DNA of 64,000 nucleotides from Buttiauxella massiliensis (GTDB lineage Bacteria; Pseudomonadota; Gammaproteobacteria; Enterobacterales; Enterobacteriaceae): NCBI RefSeq assembly GCF_902500225.1, contig NZ_LR722649.1, positions 248,001 through 312,000 of the forward strand. The letters are read 5' to 3'. The position numbers were made by a program, and so were the translations under genes. The notes under the pieces are model-generated. The model did not search any database. It worked only from the letters and a program-made list of their open reading frames with translations, and was not told the origin of the DNA. This document shows positions 59,459 through 64,000 of the stretch, piece by piece (the stretch's first letter is position 1; each line of letters opens with the position of its first letter).

Positions 59459-60406
59459 CTATTTCGCCAGACGTGTCTCGATAGCATCAAACAACATGCC
59501 AGTAATAGAAACCGGGAATTCTGCTTCGATTTCACGAATACAGGTTGGACTGGTGACGTTAATCTCAGTCAGGCGATCGCCGATGATATCCAGGCCAACA
59601 AAAATCAACCCTTTAGCTTTAAGAGTAGGGCCAACACGACGGGCAATTTCCCAGTCGCTTTCGGTCAATGGGCGCGGTTCGCCACGGCCACCTGCTGCCA
59701 GGTTGCCACGAGTTTCGCCACCTTGTGGAATACGCGCCAGGCAATATGGAACAGGTTCCCCATCTACCACCAGAACACGTTTGTCACCATCGACAATGGC
59801 AGGCAGGTAATTCTGCGCCATGCAGTAACGGTTGCCGAGTTCAGTCAGCGTTTCCGCGATAACACCAATGTTAGGGTCACCTTCTTTAACACGGAAAATT
59901 GAAGCACCACCCATGCCATCTAACGGCTTGAGGATGATGTCACCGTGCTTTTGCCAGAACGCTTTAAGCTGCGCTTTGTTGCGGGTCACCAGTGTTTCTG
60001 GCGTCAAATCAGCAAACCAGGCGGTGAACAGCTTTTCGTTACAGTCGCGCAGGCTTTGCGGTTTGTTAACGATCAAAGTGCCTTGTTCTTCGGCGCGCTC
60101 AAGAATATACGTCGCGTAGATAAATTCGGTATCAAACGGAGGATCTTTACGCATCAGGATGACGTCGAGATCGGCAAGCTGGATGTCTTGCTCACTACCA
60201 AATTCGTACCATTTATCGTAGTTCTGCTCGACGCTGACCAGGCGGGTGCGTGCGTGTGCTTCACCGTTGATCAAATACAGATCGGCCATTTCCATGTAAT
60301 GCAGTTCATAACCACGGCGCTGTGCTTCCAGCAGCATGGCAAAGCTTGAGTCTTTCTTGATGTTAATGTTTGCGATGGGGTCCATCACGATGCCGAGCTT
60401 GATCAT
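59459..60406 (-). CDS. gshB: Glutathione synthetase
   Basis: GshB joins glycine to gamma-glutamylcysteine with ATP. This ATP-grasp enzyme shows GIVMDPIANINIKKDSSFAMLLEAQRRG at the N-terminus. LKPLDGMGGASIF, the flexible-loop region IPQGGETRGNLAAGGRGE, and FVGLDIIGDRLTEINVTSPTCIREIE follow. Length is 315 (316 in E. coli). Its product also gates KefC, encoded at 22952. The 152-nt gap before it holds a hairpin repeat at 60455-60530. Confidence 0.97.
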   Translation of the reverse strand: MIKLGIVMDPIANINIKKDSSFAMLLEAQRRGYELHYMEMADLYLINGEAHARTRLVSVEQNYDKWYEFGSEQDIQLADLDVILMRKDPPFDTEFIYATYILERAEEQGTLIVNKPQSLRDCNEKLFTAWFADLTPETLVTRNKAQLKAFWQKHGDIILKPLDGMGGASIFRVKEGDPNIGVIAETLTELGNRYCMAQNYLPAIVDGDKRVLVVDGEPVPYCLARIPQGGETRGNLAAGGRGEPRPLTESDWEIARRVGPTLKAKGLIFVGLDIIGDRLTEINVTSPTCIREIEAEFPVSITGMLFDAIETRLAK

Positions 60407-60454
60407 TGTTTTTCTCCATTAAAGCTGGCTACAGGGCGTTATCGTTGCAGGCAG

Positions 60455-60530
60455 TCTGGGTGCGGACAGCGCGCAGTATTCGCAGCGTACATTAGTACGT
60501 GAGAATGCGAGCACTGCCCAAGGCCAGAAT
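60455..60530. repeat. Imperfect palindromic intergenic repeat between rsmE and gshB
   Basis: CAGTATTCGCAGCGTAC and GTACGTGAGAATGCGAGCACTG can pair around ATTA, with the strongest arms CGTAC/GTACG. GCAGTCTGGG and CCCAAGGCC lie outside. The layout resembles the boxC-type GC-rich palindromes of enteric intergenic DNA. I am not sure of the family name. Confidence 0.5.
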
Positions 60531-60558
60531 GGCAAAAAAGATAGCCTTGTACCAGTTT

Positions 60559-61290
60559 TTAGCCCAGGTCGCCAAAACGCACTTGCAGCGCAGTAATGGC
60601 TGTGAGCGCGGTAGTCTCAGTGCGTAGAACGCGAGGTCCCAACAGAATATCAGTAAACTGATGACGTGCGGTCATGGCAATTTCATCAGCCGTTAAACCG
60701 CCTTCCGGGCCAATTAGCAGGCGCACACGTTCAACAGGTTGCGGCAATGTATTAATACTGGCGCTGGCACGAGGATGCAGATTGAGCTTCAGACTCGCAT
60801 CTTCTTCAGCACACCACACTTCAAGATCCATCGCCGGGCGCACTTCTGGCACGATATTTCGACCGCATTGCTCGCAGGCTGCAATAGCAATTTTCTGCCA
60901 CTGGCCGAGCTTCTTATTCAGGCGCTCGGCATCCAGTTTTACGCCACAGCGTTCGGAAAACAAAGGCGTAATCACGTTCACACCCAGCTCGACTGCTTTC
61001 TGAATAGTGAATTCCATCTTTTCACCACGCGACATCACCTGGCCGAGATGTAGATGAAGTGGGGACTCACGGTCATCAACATTTGCGCTCAGGACTTTGA
61101 CACGCACGCTTTTTTTATCGGCCTGAACAATTTCAGCCTCAAAAATCTGATTGCTGCCGTCAAACAATTGCAACGCGTGGCCTGCACTCATGCGCAGTAC
61201 GCGGCCAACATGGTTTGCTGCATCTTCGCAAAGCGCGATGTCCTGGCCGACGGAAAGGAGTTCAGGGTGATGAATGCGGGGTATACGCAT
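60559..61290 (-). CDS. rsmE: 16S rRNA (uracil(1498)-N3)-methyltransferase
   Basis: RsmE methylates U1498 of 16S rRNA and is a SPOUT-fold enzyme. An N-terminal PUA-like part ([12 protein letters not shown] to about 70) is followed by [25 protein letters not shown]. The SAM knot is [14 protein letters not shown] with [17 protein letters not shown] use the ATG at 61290 (MRIPRI), which gives 243 residues, as in E. coli. An upstream in-frame start at 61365 overlaps endA. Confidence 0.96.
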   Translation of the reverse strand: MRIPRIHHPELLSVGQDIALCEDAANHVGRVLRMSAGHALQLFDGSNQIFEAEIVQADKKSVRVKVLSANVDDRESPLHLHLGQVMSRGEKMEFTIQKAVELGVNVITPLFSERCGVKLDAERLNKKLGQWQKIAIAACEQCGRNIVPEVRPAMDLEVWCAEEDASLKLNLHPRASASINTLPQPVERVRLLIGPEGGLTADEIAMTARHQFTDILLGPRVLRTETTALTAITALQVRFGDLG

Positions 61291-61343
61291 GGTTTTTAAT
61301 ATCCAAAAGCGGGAATAGTGATAACAATTCCCGCTAGTGTAGG

Positions 61344-62051
61344 TTAGCTGTTTTGTGCCTGGCAAGCCCGCAGCACATAAGGGTTATGATTGCCCTGAAC
61401 TTTAGCGATACGTTCGTCGCGTTCACACTCCCAGGTAGTGACTGGATATTGCTTATTCCACGCCTCAAACAGTTGGGTTTGCTGGCGAGAAAGGTTGAGC
61501 TGATATTGGTCACGCATATAGAAGTATGTGCGGGCGATGGCACCACGGGCACGCGCTGGTGGCTCGGCAATCTTTTCTTTGAAGTCCACTTTCATTGCGC
61601 ATTGCCCATACTGGCCTTCGCCGCCATTCCACTGGCTATACATAAAGTTGTTACGGTCAGCATTCACTTCACCAACAGCCGGTTGCAGGTTATGCATATC
61701 GCTTTCCATCTTGCGATATTCCGGGTCTTTAGCGCAGTTTTTACGGCCACCATCTTGCCAGCACTGGCGCTGGTGGCCGAATTGCCAGGCTGGAACAACA
61801 TGTTCCCATTCGATACGTGAGGCGCGGTTTTCATTTTTACGCACTTTGTAGCCGCATGACTCTAGATCGGGAACACCCTTTTTCCCTTCCCAGTTAATTT
61901 TACATCCACAATAGAAGTCGCCTGGCGCGTCGGCATTCACTTTGGCACCGGCCGCTTTTGCCTGAGAGAAATTATTGATACCGGCGCTGAACGTGGAGAA
62001 AGAGCAGAGGGCTGCAACAAGTGCAACAGCCAAAGAAATTTTGCGAGACAT
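61344..62051 (-). CDS. endA: DNA-specific endonuclease I
   Basis: EndA is a periplasmic, non-specific double-strand DNase. The signal peptide ([23 protein letters not shown]) differs from E. coli. The beta-beta-alpha-metal active site is [21 protein letters not shown]. Family cysteines are in [18 protein letters not shown] and [10 protein letters not shown]. Length of 235 equals E. coli. Confidence 0.96.
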   Translation of the reverse strand: MSRKISLAVALVAALCSFSTFSAGINNFSQAKAAGAKVNADAPGDFYCGCKINWEGKKGVPDLESCGYKVRKNENRASRIEWEHVVPAWQFGHQRQCWQDGGRKNCAKDPEYRKMESDMHNLQPAVGEVNADRNNFMYSQWNGGEGQYGQCAMKVDFKEKIAEPPARARGAIARTYFYMRDQYQLNLSRQQTQLFEAWNKQYPVTTWECERDERIAKVQGNHNPYVLRACQAQNS

Positions 62052-62143
62052 TTCCAGAATCCTTTTTAAAACGTGCTCGCACCGTACTTGAAGCTTTATT
62101 GGGATTCAATAAGCTAAATCAGGAAACTTTATGAATAATATTT

Positions 62144-62659
62144 TTAATTACAGGAGGTTGTAACGTCGGGTTTTAACAGGTCGCCACATTGCACGCAGCG
62201 GTATTCTGATTCGCCGCGCAGGACTTTGTTATGACGGCGCACCGTCAATTGATGTTGTTGGCAACGGCAGCGATACGGGAAGGTATTTTTGCGAACGGAT
62301 TGCACTTCAAACTTATGTGTCCGGCGGGCAGGAACGCCAAGCACTGTTTCCATCATCCATTTCCACTCTTTGCCATGTGGCGCTGCGCGGCCAAAGTGTT
62401 TCCACACCAACAAATGAGCCAGTTCGTGCGGCACCACCTCATCAATAAAGGTTTGCTGGTTTTCCATTAACAACACCGGGTTGAGGCGGATTTCGTAGCT
62501 ATCCATCCATGCGGTGCCCGCAGCCGTGCCTCGCTGCTGATATACCAGCTTCGGTTCAGGATAGTTACGGCCTAAGTGCAGATTTGCCTGTTGAAGCTTT
62601 TCCCGTAGGCAACGCATAACGGCTTGCTGGATGGCGATGGGGAGTCTTGGGGATTTCAT
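62144..62659 (-). CDS. sprT: SprT-family zinc metalloprotease-like protein
   Basis: The 171-residue protein contains the zinc-protease motif [16 protein letters not shown] (HExxH) and a C-terminal zinc-ribbon with cysteines in YRCRCQQHQ and [10 protein letters not shown]. SprT relatives act on DNA-protein crosslinks in eukaryotes; the enteric role is not known. E. coli SprT has 165 residues. It lies between endA and galP, as in E. coli. Confidence 0.94.
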   Translation of the reverse strand: MKSPRLPIAIQQAVMRCLREKLQQANLHLGRNYPEPKLVYQQRGTAAGTAWMDSYEIRLNPVLLMENQQTFIDEVVPHELAHLLVWKHFGRAAPHGKEWKWMMETVLGVPARRTHKFEVQSVRKNTFPYRCRCQQHQLTVRRHNKVLRGESEYRCVQCGDLLKPDVTTSCN

Positions 62660-62695
62660 AGCGGCAAAGAATAGTGCGAGGTGGTGCAGGGTGCA

Positions 62696-62722
62696 AGCCC
62701 TTCTCCCGTTAAGGAGAAGGGC
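62696..62722. terminator. Hairpin between galP and sprT
   Basis: GCCCTTCTCC and GGAGAAGGGC form a 10-bp perfect stem around CGTTAA. No clear T run follows on either strand, so termination after galP is plausible but not certain. Confidence 0.55.
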
Positions 62723-62731
62723 GGCTATTGC

Positions 62732-64000
62732 TTAGTTGTGAGCACCAATCTCACGTAACCGGCGGCCTTTCATCAGGTTACGTTCGATGTGTTCCAGGGA
62801 AACGTGTTTAGTTTCCGGAACCAGCCACACAGTGAGAACAATAAAGAACAGGTTCAACGCGGCGTATACCCAGAAGGTATTCGCATTGCCCAGCGTGTTA
62901 AGCATGGTCAGGAACGTTGCACCCACAATCATGTTCGCAATCCAGTTGGTGGCGGTTGAGCAGGTGATACCGAAATCACGCCCTTTCAGCGGCTGGATTT
63001 CAGAACACAGTACCCAAATCAGCGGACCGGCGCTCATCGCAAAACCAACGATAAACATCAGCAGCATGGCGATAGCGAAGTATTGCGCTCCCTGGGAATG
63101 AATGCCGACGTGCAGCATCGTACCGAGAATGCCCATGCCCACGGCCATAACCATGAAGCCCAGTACCAGTGTAGGTTTACGGCCCCAACGGTCTACCAGA
63201 CCAATCGCAATGAAGGTTGCCAGTACGTTGATAAGACCAACAATGACGGTGCCCCACATTTGCTGAGTGGTGTTGGTGAAGCCTGCAATTTCGAAGATTT
63301 TCGGTGCGTAATACATGATGACGTTCATACCGGTGAACTGTTGCATCACCTGAAGCAGAACACCCAGGAACACGGCACGACGGAAGTGGCTGTTTTCTTT
63401 AAACAATGACCATCCGCTTTGTTTCACCTTCAGGCTTTCACGGATTTCTTCCAGTTCGCGTTTTGCTTCGGCACTGGTGTCACGTAAGCGCATCAAGACA
63501 CGCTCAGCATCATGGAAGCGACGTTTTGCGGCGAACCAACGTGGACTGTCTGGCAGGAAGAAGACGCCTACAAGCAAGATCAACGCAGGAATGGTGATAA
63601 CACCCAGCATCCAGCGCCATGAGCCGTTATAGCTGAAAGCTGTATCGGAAAGGTAAGCGCCAAGAATACCGATGGTAATCATCAACTGGTACATCGAGAT
63701 CATGCTGCCACGGATTTTCTCAGGAGCAATTTCTGACAGGTAAAGTGGGGCGGTATAAGACGCAACACCGACTGCCAGGCCGAGCAATACACGGGAGAGA
63801 ATCAGAATTTCAGTGTTCGGTGCAAAAGCCGAGCACAGTGAACCTGCAACGAAAAGCACTGCGCCAATCATCAGGCTGTATTTACGCCCGATGCGGAAGG
63901 AGAGCCAACCACTGCCAACGGCACCGACAGCTGCACCAAACATCATCGAACTCACAACCCACTCTTGCTGGTGCGCAGTTATCTGGAAATCTTTAGCGAT
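62732..64000 (-). CDS. galP: Galactose:H+ symporter GalP (5' end outside window)
   Basis: GalP is a sugar-porter-family MFS symporter for galactose and glucose. The 422 visible residues correspond to about residue 43 to the end of E. coli GalP (464). They begin [20 protein letters not shown]. Signatures are [67 protein letters not shown] and [16 protein letters not shown]. The reading frame stays open to the window edge, so the true start lies beyond position 64000. Confidence 0.96.
   Translation of the reverse strand: MAKDFQITAHQQEWVVSSMMFGAAVGAVGSGWLSFRIGRKYSLMIGAVLFVAGSLCSAFAPNTEILILSRVLLGLAVGVASYTAPLYLSEIAPEKIRGSMISMYQLMITIGILGAYLSDTAFSYNGSWRWMLGVITIPALILLVGVFFLPDSPRWFAAKRRFHDAERVLMRLRDTSAEAKRELEEIRESLKVKQSGWSLFKENSHFRRAVFLGVLLQVMQQFTGMNVIMYYAPKIFEIAGFTNTTQQMWGTVIVGLINVLATFIAIGLVDRWGRKPTLVLGFMVMAVGMGILGTMLHVGIHSQGAQYFAIAMLLMFIVGFAMSAGPLIWVLCSEIQPLKGRDFGITCSTATNWIANMIVGATFLTMLNTLGNANTFWVYAALNLFFIVLTVWLVPETKHVSLEHIERNLMKGRRLREIGAHN

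Overview
The window is chromosomal DNA from a gamma-proteobacterium of the family Enterobacteriaceae. Nearly every gene has a recognisable Escherichia coli counterpart of almost equal length, and small family hallmarks are present: the SgrS/SgrT locus, the araO2-O1-CRP-I1-I2 control region, a TTG start for carA, a GTG start for polB, and ERIC and REP/BIME repeats. Gene order shows it is not E. coli or Salmonella. I cannot name the genus from this sequence alone.

Layout. (1) 1-2948: end of ileS, then lspA-fkpB-ispH-rihC, as in E. coli. (2) 2949-16086: a catabolic island of about 13 kb between rihC and dapB, which are neighbours in E. coli. Its first half (2993-10000) has two cupin-type phosphoglucose isomerase genes, a complete mannose-family PTS (EIIA, B, C, D), a 582-residue type I phosphomannose isomerase-like protein and a LacI-family regulator. 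Three near-identical 16-bp palindromes stand before the three transcription units, and a perfect-consensus CRP box lies in the divergent promoter region. Its second half (9992-16086) has three Gfo/Idh/MocA dehydrogenases, a GPH-type sugar symporter broken by a one-base frameshift, and a second LacI-family regulator. (3) 16236-24808: dapB, carAB, a small YgdI/YgdR-like lipoprotein, and kefF-kefC. The cai/fix/yaaU block of E. coli is absent here. (4) 24863-37627: a LysE/RhtB exporter, folA, the apaH-apaG-rsmA-pdxA-surA-lptD cluster, djlA, rluA and rapA. (5) 37772-53292: an ERIC element, polB, araDAB with araC, yabI, a second ERIC, thiQ-(third ERIC)-thiP-thiB with a TPP riboswitch, sgrR, sgrS/sgrT and setA. 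(6) 53337-64000: hemW, rdgB, yggU, yggT, yggS, yggR, an inserted hicAB toxin-antitoxin pair, ruvX (yqgF), yqgE, gshB, rsmE, endA, sprT and the start-truncated galP. In E. coli this last block lies about 66 min on the map, far from setA (about 2 min), so the setA-hemW junction marks a large rearrangement.

How the parts work together. Island half one looks like a PTS-fed hexose pathway: EIIABCD would import and phosphorylate a sugar, and the three cupin-fold isomerases would convert the sugar phosphate into a central intermediate, under one local repressor plus cAMP-CRP. Island half two looks like an NAD(P)-dependent sugar or cyclitol oxidation route. The substrates are not readable from sequence. 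The rest is housekeeping: lipoprotein processing, isoprenoid, lysine, pyrimidine/arginine, folate, B6, thiamine and glutathione synthesis, outer-membrane biogenesis and ribosome maturation. It also includes arabinose use and the sugar-phosphate stress response.
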